Source: UPXZ01 sp047974405
GTDB lineage: Bacteria > Bacteroidota > Bacteroidia > Bacteroidales > Paludibacteraceae
Assembly: GCA_047974405.1 (NCBI GenBank)
Contig: JBKECI010000053.1
Span: forward strand, 10,823 to 74,822
DNA: 64,000 nt
Direction: 5' to 3'
Shown here piece after piece: positions 46,651-54,996 of this stretch. The position numbers and the translations under genes were made by a program. The notes beneath the pieces are model-generated. The model worked only from the letters and a program-made list of their open reading frames with translations. It was not told the DNA's origin and ran no database searches. Within the stretch, counting starts at the first letter, position 1. Every line of letters begins with the position of its first letter.

Positions 46651-48117
46651 TTATAGTTTCCATTCAAAACCCTCTTTAGTATCTTTTATTTCAAATCCCA
46701 AAGCGGTAAGTTCATTGCGTATTTTATCGGAAACAGCCCAATCTTTGTTTTTTTTTGCATCCAGACGGATGTTTAACAGCAGATCCACAGCTTTTTGATA
46801 CGCCTCACCGCTTGACGAGTTTTGTTTTTCGGCTTGCAACCCGAGAATGTCTTCTATATAAAACCGGTAAACCGATTTCAGTTCTTCCAAGTTTGCATTT
46901 GAAATAGTTTCTTTACCATCGTGGATAAGATTAATCTGGCGCAAACTTTCGAATAGGTGAGAGATTACAATCGGAGTATTCAAATCATCGTTCATCGCCT
47001 CTTCGCATTTTCTGCGTAAATCGCCAATTTCAACAGACGATTTTTCCGAAGCAGGTATTTTTTGTAATCGTGCATATCCTTCCATCAACCTTTCCAATCC
47101 TTTTTCTGATGCCTCCAACGCTTCGCTACTAAAGTCCAGTGTACTCCTGTAGTGTGCCTGCAAAATAAAAAAGCGTATGGTCATCGGGGCAAAAGATTTT
47201 GATAGCAAAGGATGGTTGCCTGTAAAAAATTGCTCCAGAGTAATGAAATTTCCGAGAGATTTGCCCATTTTCTGCCCACCGATAGTTATCATATTGTTGT
47301 GCATCCAATACTTTACCGTGTTCTTTCCCAATCCGGCTCTGTTTTGGGCTATTTCACATTCGTGGTGTGGAAACATCAAATCCATACCTCCACCGTGTAT
47401 ATCAAATTCTTCGCCCAAATATTTTGTACCCATTGCCGAGCACTCCAAGTGCCAACCAGGGAAACCTACACTCCAAGGTGCTTTCCAACGCATAATATGC
47501 TCCGGCAATGCTTTTTTCCAAAGTGCAAAATCAATGCTACGCCGTTTTTCGTTTTGCCCGTCCAAGTTTCGGGTAGTTTCCAAAAGCTCATCAATGTTTC
47601 TTCCCGAAAGCTTCCCATAATTATATGCTTTGTTGTATTTTTCCACATCGAAATAGACAGAGCCTTCGCTTTCGTAAGCAAATCCGGTATCCAATATTTT
47701 TTGTACAAACTCTATCTGCTCCATAATATGTCCCGAGGCGTGTGGCTCAATACTTGGAGGTAATATACGCAACGCTTCCATTGCCTTGTGGTATCGAAGG
47801 GTATAATATTGCACTATCTCCATTGGTTCCAACTGTTCCAATCGGGCTTTTTTTGCTACTTTATCTTCTCCCGCATCCGCATCGTTTTCGAGATGTCCTA
47901 CATCGGTGATATTTCTGACATATCGAACCTTATAGCCTGCATGCGTCAAGCACCTGAAAAGAATGTCGAAAGTGATAGCAGGGCGTGCATGCCCCAAATG
48001 TGGATCGCCGTAAACCGTTGGTCCGCATACATACATACCTACATTGGGAGAATGCAACGGCATAAATCGCTCTTTCTTATGCGTTAATGTATTGTATATA
48101 TAAAGTGTATGTTCCAT
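46651..48117 (-). CDS. cysS: Cysteinyl-tRNA synthetase
   Basis: A 488-residue class I synthetase. The HIGH motif is H40-L-G-H and the KMSKS motif reads K-M-G-K-S near residue 280. The zinc ligand Cys31 lies in Y-V-C-G-P-T-V, and the later W-H-L-E-C-S-A and H-H-E-C-E motifs provide further ligands. The C-terminal anticodon-binding region is complete. It charges tRNA-Cys. Length is standard. Preceded on the same strand by the TerB/DnaJ gene. Confidence 0.97.
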   Translation of the reverse strand: MEHTLYIYNTLTHKKERFMPLHSPNVGMYVCGPTVYGDPHLGHARPAITFDILFRCLTHAGYKVRYVRNITDVGHLENDADAGEDKVAKKARLEQLEPMEIVQYYTLRYHKAMEALRILPPSIEPHASGHIMEQIEFVQKILDTGFAYESEGSVYFDVEKYNKAYNYGKLSGRNIDELLETTRNLDGQNEKRRSIDFALWKKALPEHIMRWKAPWSVGFPGWHLECSAMGTKYLGEEFDIHGGGMDLMFPHHECEIAQNRAGLGKNTVKYWMHNNMITIGGQKMGKSLGNFITLEQFFTGNHPLLSKSFAPMTIRFFILQAHYRSTLDFSSEALEASEKGLERLMEGYARLQKIPASEKSSVEIGDLRRKCEEAMNDDLNTPIVISHLFESLRQINLIHDGKETISNANLEELKSVYRFYIEDILGLQAEKQNSSSGEAYQKAVDLLLNIRLDAKKNKDWAVSDKIRNELTALGFEIKDTKEGFEWKL

Positions 48118-48163
48118 ATTTTTATTTAGATAGTGTCGGTTGACTGCTTTTTTAATGAAGTAA

Positions 48164-48919
48164 TTATCCTATTCCTCTTTGTTGTTTTAAATAATCGTAA
48201 GCATTTTTCACTTCTCGAAATTTCTCTGTGGCTTTGTTTTTTACCTCTTCACCCAAATTTTGTACTTTGTCGGGGTGATATTTCATAGCCATACGCCTAT
48301 AAGCAACTTTTATTTCATCATTGGTAGCATCGGGGGTTATCTCTAGCATATCATACGCCCAGTGGACATTCTGCTGTTTGTTGTAGGGGGCCTGCAAAGA
48401 TTGAAAATCTAAATCGCTGATGCTAAATTCCCAAGCAATTCGTTGGATAACATTCAGTTCGAGCTGATTAATTACACTGTCGGCATAAGCAATATCAAAC
48501 AAAAAATGGACCAATTCCAATTTGGAGGAATAGTTCATATATCTACCGATTTGCCTTGCAACTTCTGTCTCGTTGATATTCTGTTGTAGTAGATTTTTTA
48601 ATATTTGCAATGCTTCCAACGCCCTTTCTTCACCAAAATTTGCAACTAAAAATCGCTTTACAACAGATAATTCTATTCTTTGGGGTTTTCCGTCCGCTTT
48701 CATCACACAAGCGATAATTACCAACAGACTCATTTTAAAGTCTCCTTCTTGCGTAGCCTCTCGACGGCGGGAGTAGGTATCTCCAAACACACCCCCTTGT
48801 GTCACGGTTACAGTTGCATTGTCCACCACCGCACCAATAACAAATCCTACAACAGCTCCGATTGGACCGCCTAATACAAATCCCAATCCGCCCGTAATCC
48901 ATTTTGCAAAGCCAGCCAT
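48164..48919 (-). CDS. TerB-like and DnaJ-domain protein (DjlA-like)
   Basis: A 251-residue protein. The N-terminus (about 1-35) is glycine-rich and hydrophobic and may insert in the membrane. A TerB-like helical domain spans about 55-165 with A-C-V-M-K-A-D-G. The C-terminal J-domain (about 188-250) has the canonical H-P-D-K loop, which recruits DnaK. This order matches the DjlA co-chaperone group. It is 46 bp upstream of cysS and divergent from the NikR-like gene. Confidence 0.88.
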   Translation of the reverse strand: MAGFAKWITGGLGFVLGGPIGAVVGFVIGAVVDNATVTVTQGGVFGDTYSRRREATQEGDFKMSLLVIIACVMKADGKPQRIELSVVKRFLVANFGEERALEALQILKNLLQQNINETEVARQIGRYMNYSSKLELVHFLFDIAYADSVINQLELNVIQRIAWEFSISDLDFQSLQAPYNKQQNVHWAYDMLEITPDATNDEIKVAYRRMAMKYHPDKVQNLGEEVKNKATEKFREVKNAYDYLKQQRGIG

Positions 48920-48936
48920 ACTCTTTTTTTGAGCAA

Positions 48937-48944
48937 CAAAGGTA
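48937..48944 (-). promoter_or_regulatory. -7 element of the TerB/DnaJ gene
   Basis: The minus strand reads TACCTTTG, 17 bp before the start codon at 48919. No TTG partner was found at the right distance. Confidence 0.45.
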
Positions 48945-49048
48945 CTAAAAATCTGTTTATTATACGAACATATTAATTTTGTCGGAATTTGATGATTTTA
49001 CTGTTGAGAAATTACATGAAACAATTTATAAAAAAACTGCATCAAATT

Positions 49049-49079
49049 TTGATACCTTTGACAGTTTTTATTACCTTTG
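49049..49079 (+). promoter_or_regulatory. Promoter of the NikR-like gene
   Basis: TTG (49049-49051), 20 bp, TACCTTTG (49072-49079), 29 bp before the ATG at 49108. A second TACCTTTG lies 19 bp upstream at 49053-49060. The operator listed next begins at the last base of the -7 element. Confidence 0.65.
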
Positions 49080-49106
49080 TGTTATTTTTTTTTAAAAAGG
49101 TAACAC
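49079..49106 (+). promoter_or_regulatory. Probable NikR-type operator
   Basis: GTGTTAT (49079-49085), 14 bp, GTAACAC (49100-49106): an almost perfect dyad between the -7 element and the start codon. NikR operators are widely spaced dyads of this kind, and a GTGTTAC...GTAACAC form with 13-14 bp is, as I recall, described outside enterobacteria. The position predicts repression of the gene itself. Confidence 0.65.
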
Positions 49107-49107
49107 T

Positions 49108-49509
49108 ATGTCTGTATCCCGCTTTGGAGTTTCGCTCGAAAATGACCTTTTAGAAGCTTTGGATGCCTATGTCTGCGACAATAAATTTCCAAACCGTTCA
49201 CAGGCAATACGCCATTTGATAGAAAAAAATCTAGTTGAAAAAAAATGGATGTGTAATAATATTGTTGCCGGAGCAATAATTTTGACATACGATATTCGCA
49301 AAATAGAAATAGTTACCAAACTTACCGAGACAAAACTAGACACTACCAATAAAATTCTATCTTCACAAAGTTTCCATATTTCTGAAAATAAACTGCTCGA
49401 AATCATCGCTGTAAAAGGACCATCGTACAAACTGACCGAATTATCCGAAAAATTGATTGGTATCAAAGGTATCGAACATGGAAAATTGATTATGAGCAAG
49501 GTAGATTAA
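49108..49509 (+). CDS. nikR: NikR-family transcriptional regulator with degraded nickel site
   Basis: A 133-residue protein, the exact NikR length. Residues 1-46 form the ribbon-helix-helix DNA-binding domain (S-R-F-G-V-S-L-E-N-D-L-L and N-R-S-Q-A-I-R), and 50-133 the ACT-like metal/tetramer domain with L-E-I-I-A-V-K-G and the terminal G-I-E-H-G-K-L. Aligned to E. coli NikR (ligands His76, His87, His89, Cys95), the positions here are Leu77, Ser88, His90 and Leu96, so only one high-affinity nickel ligand remains. It may sense another metal or bind nickel differently. It precedes a TonB receptor by 74 bp; a NikR-like dyad lies in its own promoter. Confidence 0.88.
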   Translation: MSVSRFGVSLENDLLEALDAYVCDNKFPNRSQAIRHLIEKNLVEKKWMCNNIVAGAIILTYDIRKIEIVTKLTETKLDTTNKILSSQSFHISENKLLEIIAVKGPSYKLTELSEKLIGIKGIEHGKLIMSKVD

Positions 49510-49538
49510 TTTTAATTCATTATTTTTTTACCCTGCAA

Positions 49539-49566
49539 GTAACACGTTTATGATAAATAATAACAC
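49539..49566 (+). repeat. Direct half-site repeat upstream of the TonB receptor
   Basis: GTAACAC (49539-49545) and ATAACAC (49560-49566) are separated by 14 bp, the same spacing as in the NikR-like dyad but in direct orientation. It lies just before the receptor ATG (49584) and could be a secondary binding site. Confidence 0.4.
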
Positions 49567-49583
49567 AATAAAAATTTAATACT

Positions 49584-51398
49584 ATGAGAATCGGAGCAAT
49601 TCTACTTTTTATTACTGCCCTATTTCAATTATATGCACAAAAAGCAGGCAAAGACTCTACCATTTTGAACGAAGTAATCGTTACCGGAACAAAAATAGAG
49701 ACCTCACGAAAAGTAATTCCATTATCAGTTTCGCAAGTTACTGCCAGAGAAATAGAAAGCACAGGGCAGATTAATATTTTGCCTGCGTTGAACACCTTTG
49801 TGCCCGGCCTGTTTGTAACCCAACGAAATATTTTGGGCTTTGGTGTTTCTACAGGAGGCTCGGGAGCTATTACAATGCGTGGCATAGGAGGAAGTCCTAA
49901 TAACGAAGTGCTGGTTCTAATTGACGGACATCCGCAGTATCAAGGCATTTTCGGACATCCACTCCCCGATGCCTATGTAGCTTCGGATGTAGAAAAAGTA
50001 GAAATTATACGCGGATCGGGTTCGTTTCTTTACGGGTCAAACGCTATGGGAGGGGTTATCAACATCATTACCAAAAAAGCTACAAAAGAAGGTACAAGTG
50101 GCAATGTAGGTGGCGCTTACGGCTCGTACAACACACAAAAGTACTATGGTTCCATTGGCTATAAAGACAACAGATTCAGCATTCTTTCATCTGTAAACCA
50201 CAGTCGCACTGACGGTATCAGAGACAACACCGACTTTAGGATTACAAACGGGTATTTGAAAGCAAGCTACGAATTGAGCAGTCATTTTAAGCTTACCGCC
50301 GATGCCAATGTGGCAGAGTTGAATGCCAACGATAATGGCTCTATCTATCTGGCAACTCCCAAACCGTTTAATATTGACGTTTTACGAGGGAAAACCGCTA
50401 TTTCGTTAGAAAACAGATACAATAATTTGGAAGGTGCTTTGAAAATATTTCATAATTTTGGAGAGCATACCCTTTCAGACGGTTTTCATTCTACCGACCG
50501 CAACAGCGGCATTATGTTATATCAAACCTGCAAACTCTCTACTGGAACCTCTCTTACGGCAGGGGTAGACTTTAAACAATACGGAGGCATGGTAAACCAA
50601 ACCAAATACAAAGACTCACTACTCACCGTAAACGAACTGGCCGGATATGTTTACGCCCAACAAAACTTATGGAACAGCTTGACTCTGAGTACCGGTTTGC
50701 GCCTAGACAATAATTCGGAATATGGAAGCGAGTGGGTGCCTATGGGAGGCATTTCATATTATCCAACGGAGAGTACGATACTGAAATTTACCGCATCAAA
50801 GGGATTTCGCAGCCCTACCATTATGGAACTCTATTTATACGCCCCCAATACCAATTTACTTTCGGAACGGATGATAAATTATGAGTTAAGCTGGCTACAA
50901 TCGTTGCTAAACAAAAAATTGAGTACCGAAATCACACTTTACAAAGTAAAGGGAGAAAATCTGATACAGGTCGTTGGACAGTATCCAAATGTACAACGTC
51001 AAAATGTGGGTACATTCGATAATCAAGGCATTGAATGCTCGGCAAAATATAGTGTGAATAAAAATATTTCTCTGAATGCCAACTACAGTTATTTAAAGTT
51101 AAAAACTCCGGTTTTGGCAGCGCCCCGCCAACAATTGAACGTAAGCGCCCATTTTTCTCATAAAATTTGGGGATTACACTTAAACGGACAATATATAGAG
51201 AAACTTTATACCTCATTATCACCCCTGACGATTCAGTCAGATTATTTATTACTAAACGCACGCTTGACTTGCCACCCAACGAAAAGCATTCAACTTTTTG
51301 CCATAGGAAATAATCTGCTAAACAAAAGCTATCAGATAAACTACGGATATCCAATGCCAAAAGCAAATTTTAGCGGTGGATTTACGTATCGTTTTTAA
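49584..51398 (+). CDS. TonB-dependent outer-membrane receptor, possible metal or metallophore uptake
   Basis: A 604-residue receptor with a signal peptide ending L-Y-A-Q (residue 19). The plug (about 25-165) shows N-E-V-I-V-T-G-T, the M-R-G-I-G-G region, V-L-I-D-G-H-P and V-E-I-I-R-G-S-G-S-F-L-Y-G-S-N-A-M-G-G-V-I-N-I-I-T, typical of siderophore/BtuB-type receptors; the barrel ends with F-T-Y-R-F. There is no SusC-type N-terminal domain. Position after a NikR-like regulator suggests nickel or another transition-metal complex as cargo, by context only. Confidence 0.9.
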   Translation: MRIGAILLFITALFQLYAQKAGKDSTILNEVIVTGTKIETSRKVIPLSVSQVTAREIESTGQINILPALNTFVPGLFVTQRNILGFGVSTGGSGAITMRGIGGSPNNEVLVLIDGHPQYQGIFGHPLPDAYVASDVEKVEIIRGSGSFLYGSNAMGGVINIITKKATKEGTSGNVGGAYGSYNTQKYYGSIGYKDNRFSILSSVNHSRTDGIRDNTDFRITNGYLKASYELSSHFKLTADANVAELNANDNGSIYLATPKPFNIDVLRGKTAISLENRYNNLEGALKIFHNFGEHTLSDGFHSTDRNSGIMLYQTCKLSTGTSLTAGVDFKQYGGMVNQTKYKDSLLTVNELAGYVYAQQNLWNSLTLSTGLRLDNNSEYGSEWVPMGGISYYPTESTILKFTASKGFRSPTIMELYLYAPNTNLLSERMINYELSWLQSLLNKKLSTEITLYKVKGENLIQVVGQYPNVQRQNVGTFDNQGIECSAKYSVNKNISLNANYSYLKLKTPVLAAPRQQLNVSAHFSHKIWGLHLNGQYIEKLYTSLSPLTIQSDYLLLNARLTCHPTKSIQLFAIGNNLLNKSYQINYGYPMPKANFSGGFTYRF

Positions 51399-51495
51399 TC
51401 AATACGCTTATTAAAAAAGTTGGTTTAGAGCAGTTACAATTCAATAATAACGCCTATCTCCGACAAAAAGCGGAACAAAAAACCAAAACAATATA

Positions 51496-51525
51496 TTGTA
51501 TCTATCGGATTTATCATTACCTTTG
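51496..51525 (+). promoter_or_regulatory. Promoter of the btuB-like operon
   Basis: TTG (51496-51498), 19 bp, TACCTTTG (51518-51525): a full match to the Bacteroidetes -33/-7 pattern. Transcription should start near 51531, just before the riboswitch. Confidence 0.75.
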
Positions 51526-51540
51526 TCCACAAAGTTTTTG

Positions 51541-51758
51541 GTTTGTATTTTTGCTCTCTGCAAAAATCAATTAAAAGGGAATGCCGTGAAATTCGGCAAC
51601 AGTCCCGCTGCTGTAAAATCCTCTCTTTGACTCATAATAAGCATTATAAGTGAGAGAGAAACTGCAAAAAACTCTAAGACACCACTGTTTCGAAATATTT
51701 CGAGATGGGAAGGTTTTGTAGTGTACAGGAAAAGTCAGAAGACCTGCCAAAACAAATA
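51541..51758 (+). ncRNA. Cobalamin (B12) riboswitch
   Basis: The conserved blocks occur in order: GGGAATGCCGTGAAATTCGG (51577-51596), then AACAGTCCCGCTGCTGT, then CCACTG...GGGAAGG, and the B12 box form AAGTCAGAAGACCTGCC (51732-51748). The outer P1 stem can form between about 51542-51554 and 51747-51757. It directly precedes a BtuB-like receptor and BtuG-like lipoprotein, so it should shut off their synthesis when adenosyl- or other cobalamin is plentiful. Confidence 0.93.
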
Positions 51759-51871
51759 TATGTTTCAAGCTTTCGAGGATAGAGCTAAAACCAATACCGC
51801 CATATTTTGAGCGCCTGTTGCTTTTTACTTTATTTCAAGCTATTTGTGATATTTTTCAAATAGATTGCAGT

Positions 51872-53884
51872 ATGTTTGTTGTTTTTTTACGTATCTTAAG
51901 TTTATCGGTTATACTTTTTACAAGTAGAACAATGGCTTTTGCACAGTATAGTACCGTACAAAAAAGCGATACGCTTGGTGAAATAACAGTAAAAGCAAAT
52001 GCAGCAAATATTGAACACACATCGTCCTCTCCACTGCAAATACTCACGCAAAAAGAACTGCACGGACTGAATACTTTACAAATCTCCGATGCCGTAAAAT
52101 ACCTGTCGGGAGTGGTTGTAAAAGATTATGGAGGGGTAGGCGGACTAAAAACCGTTTCGGTACGCAGCTTGGGAGCAAATCACACGGCTGTAAGCTACGA
52201 CGGAGTAAGACTTAACGATATACAAACAGGACAAATTGACATTGGCAGATTCTCTATAGAAAATGCAGAGAGTATTTCTTTGTCAATCGGGCAAAACGAC
52301 AATATATTTCAACCTGCATCACTTTTTTCTTCCGCATCCATATTAAACATCAACACTTCATATCCTTTTTTTGAAAATAATAGAACTCTAAACTCTCGTA
52401 TCTCTTTCAAAACAGGTTCCTTCGGCCTTATCAACCCGTCTCTTCTATTTGAGAAACAGATTTCGAAAAAACAGACTCTAACATTCGGTGGAGAGTGGCT
52501 TTCTACCAATGGAGAATATCCATATACCTTGCGTTATGGCTCGGCAGAATACGACAGTATTAAAACAAGAAAAAACAGTGATGTCAAAAATCTCCGCTTA
52601 GAGGCCTCTTTACATGTTGTTTTCTCAAAGAAGAGCAACGGTTACACCAAAATTTATTATTACCGCTCCGAAAGAGGGTTGCCGGGAGCAGTCGTTTTAT
52701 ATAATTCGGATAAGGCTTCGTCTCAAAGGCTTTGTGATAGAGTAGCGTTTGTACAATCGCATTTCGAGTCTGAGCTTTCACAGAAATTTGCGTATAAGAT
52801 TGATACAAAATACAATCAAAGTTTTTTGAAATATACCGATTCCATTTTTTTTTCGATTGAAAATATCGATGATAAATACGTTCAGAATGAATACTATGTT
52901 TCCGGCTCATTGTTGTACAAAGTCAGTAACAACCTATCATTTTCAGCAAATAACGATATCACTTTCAGCAATCTGAACACCAATAAGTCTGAATTTGCTT
53001 TCCCAAAAAGAACAAGTTATTTGAGCGTGTTGGCAGGAAAATATATTTCAGCCCATCTAAAGATACTGGCAACGATGCTCTACAGCTATACCAACGAAAG
53101 GGTAAAAAAAGGAAAAACACCACCTGAGTACAACAAACTATTGCCCTATTTGAGTTTTTCATACCAACCGTTTTTAGATATAAACTTGTATTTTCGTTCA
53201 TTTTATAAAGAGATGTTCAGGGTACCTACTTTCAACGATTTATACTATCCTCATTTTGGAAATACCGATTTGAAACCCGAAGACACCAAACAAATAAACG
53301 CTGGCATAAACTATTTGGGAGCATTGGGCACGGCAGACATACTCTTCTCTATTTCGGCAGATGCTTACCACAATACAGTTGAAAATAAAATTGTAGCTTT
53401 CCCCACACAGTTTAAATGGACAGTACTCAACTACGGCATAGTAAAAACAGATGGTCTGGATATGAACGGAAAAATAAGTATTGCCCTCAGAAAAGACATT
53501 AAACTTACCCTTGGGAATAGCTATTCGTACCAACGAGCTTTGATTTTTACCAACTCCACCGACAGAGACTATAAAAATCAGATTCCTTATACTCCCCGTG
53601 TTTCGGGTTCGGGCAGGGCATCTCTCGAAAATCCGCTGTTAGATGTTTCATATTCGGTGGTTTGGTCGGGCAAAAGATATATTTTGAGCCAAAATATAGC
53701 TGAAAATAGATTGGAGGGTTACTTCGACCATAACATTTCTTTTTCTAAAAATTTCAAAATGCACGAGAACAAGCTTTATGTAAGTATTGAGATATTAAAT
53801 ATATTGAATAAAAATTATGAAATAGTCCGTTCTTTCCCCATGCCCGGAAGGAGTTTGAGATGTGTAATAAAATACCGGATATGA
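51872..53884 (+). CDS. btuB: BtuB-like TonB-dependent cobalamin receptor
   Basis: A product of 670 residues from ATG 51872, which leads directly into a signal peptide ending A-F-A-Q; an in-frame TTG at 51818 lies too close to the riboswitch and adds no signal. The plug has L-G-E-I-T-V-K-A, S-G-V-V-V-K-D-Y-G-G-V-G-G-L-K-T-V-S-V-R and Y-D-G-V-R-L-N-D; the barrel ends in C-V-I-K-Y-R-I. Riboswitch control plus the downstream BtuG-like gene identify cobalamin or a related corrinoid as cargo. ATG-A overlap with the next gene. Confidence 0.9.
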   Translation: MFVVFLRILSLSVILFTSRTMAFAQYSTVQKSDTLGEITVKANAANIEHTSSSPLQILTQKELHGLNTLQISDAVKYLSGVVVKDYGGVGGLKTVSVRSLGANHTAVSYDGVRLNDIQTGQIDIGRFSIENAESISLSIGQNDNIFQPASLFSSASILNINTSYPFFENNRTLNSRISFKTGSFGLINPSLLFEKQISKKQTLTFGGEWLSTNGEYPYTLRYGSAEYDSIKTRKNSDVKNLRLEASLHVVFSKKSNGYTKIYYYRSERGLPGAVVLYNSDKASSQRLCDRVAFVQSHFESELSQKFAYKIDTKYNQSFLKYTDSIFFSIENIDDKYVQNEYYVSGSLLYKVSNNLSFSANNDITFSNLNTNKSEFAFPKRTSYLSVLAGKYISAHLKILATMLYSYTNERVKKGKTPPEYNKLLPYLSFSYQPFLDINLYFRSFYKEMFRVPTFNDLYYPHFGNTDLKPEDTKQINAGINYLGALGTADILFSISADAYHNTVENKIVAFPTQFKWTVLNYGIVKTDGLDMNGKISIALRKDIKLTLGNSYSYQRALIFTNSTDRDYKNQIPYTPRVSGSGRASLENPLLDVSYSVVWSGKRYILSQNIAENRLEGYFDHNISFSKNFKMHENKLYVSIEILNILNKNYEIVRSFPMPGRSLRCVIKYRI

Positions 53885-54972
53885 GACTCAAATCATTGTT
53901 ACTCTCGCCAATAACGCTGTTCTTTCTTTTCTCTTGCGATGATATGCATGACGTAAAGAACAATGCATCTATAGATAATATTCCCATAGGGATAGAAAAA
54001 ATATTGGTGCTATGCGAAGGGATTTTTAATATGAACAATAGCACGCTGGTAATGCTGGATATGAAAAACGATTCGTTACCCGACAAACATTATTTTCAGA
54101 CAGTAAATAATCGTAAGTTAGGCGATACCGCCAACGACATGAAGATATATGGTGGGAAAATATATATTGTGGTCAATGTTTCGGGACAGGTAGAAATTAT
54201 CGACAAAAATAGTGGTCAATCACTAAAAAGAATCCCTATTTTTAATGAAAATAACATAAATAGACAACCCCGATTTATCGATTTTTACGGTTCAAAAGCA
54301 TACGTAACTTGTTTCGATGGCAATCTTATCCGTATTGATACCCTTTCTATGGGAATAGACGGTGTAGTAAAGTGCGGCAGAAACCCAGAAGGTATCTGCA
54401 TTTCGAACGGTAAAATTTATGTTGCCAACTCGGGAGGATTAGATTTTTCAAATCCCGACACTACCGTTTCGGTGATAGAAATTAAAAATTTGAAAGAGAT
54501 AAAAAAAATCAGGGTGGCAAAAAATCCCTGTATCCTACAAACAGACAGCGAAGGAGATATATATTTGGCATCGAGAGGAGACAATACGGTTGAATCATAC
54601 CGGTTTCAGAAAATAGATACCCGAATCGATGAACTTACCGCAACTTTTGAAGGAATACATATTTTGAATTTTACCATAAGCGAGGACAAAGCTTATATGT
54701 ACACTTACAATTTTGCCACTCAAGAAAACGGAATAAAAGTATTTGACTGCAACACAGACAAAATTATTTCCGAAAATTTTATTATGGATGGTACTTTGCT
54801 CACCGCTCCATATTCCATTCAAGTTGATAATAAAAATGGAGACGTATATGTAGCAGATGCACAAAACTTTGTGGTAGCCGGAGATGTGATTTGCTTCGAC
54901 AAATACGGGAAACAAAAATTCAAGATAAACCAAATAGGATTAAATCCTAACAAAATAGCTCTGATTAACTAA
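53881..54972 (+). CDS. btuG: BtuG-like surface cobalamin-binding lipoprotein (YncE/DUF5074 propeller)
   Basis: A product of 363 residues from ATG 53881, whose ATGA overlaps the btuB stop; the lipobox L-F-S-C gives Cys19. The body is a seven-bladed YncE-type beta-propeller, with repeated G-K-I-Y-V-V/V-A-N segments such as G-G-K-I-Y-I-V-V-N, N-G-K-I-Y-V-A-N-S-G and G-D-V-Y-V-A-D-A. In gut Bacteroides, BtuG caps BtuB and binds B12 with extreme affinity; the gene order here is the same. Loss of a Gly or Ala before Cys is not an issue (Ser is accepted). Confidence 0.87.
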   Translation: MRLKSLLLSPITLFFLFSCDDMHDVKNNASIDNIPIGIEKILVLCEGIFNMNNSTLVMLDMKNDSLPDKHYFQTVNNRKLGDTANDMKIYGGKIYIVVNVSGQVEIIDKNSGQSLKRIPIFNENNINRQPRFIDFYGSKAYVTCFDGNLIRIDTLSMGIDGVVKCGRNPEGICISNGKIYVANSGGLDFSNPDTTVSVIEIKNLKEIKKIRVAKNPCILQTDSEGDIYLASRGDNTVESYRFQKIDTRIDELTATFEGIHILNFTISEDKAYMYTYNFATQENGIKVFDCNTDKIISENFIMDGTLLTAPYSIQVDNKNGDVYVADAQNFVVAGDVICFDKYGKQKFKINQIGLNPNKIALIN

Positions 54973-54996
54973 AAAACAAAATAAAATCACGAATAA

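Larger units (their letters stand above)
51399..51871 (+). other. Leader region of the cobalamin-uptake operon
   Basis: This gene-free stretch of 473 bp contains the promoter (51496-51525) and the cobalamin riboswitch (51541-51758). The remaining 110 bp to the btuB-like ATG show no convincing terminator, so control at translation start is more likely than attenuation. Confidence 0.5.

Noticed and set aside
51818..51871. TTG start for the BtuB-like receptor
   Set aside because: The ATG at 51872 starts directly before a signal peptide; the TTG would add 18 residues without one.
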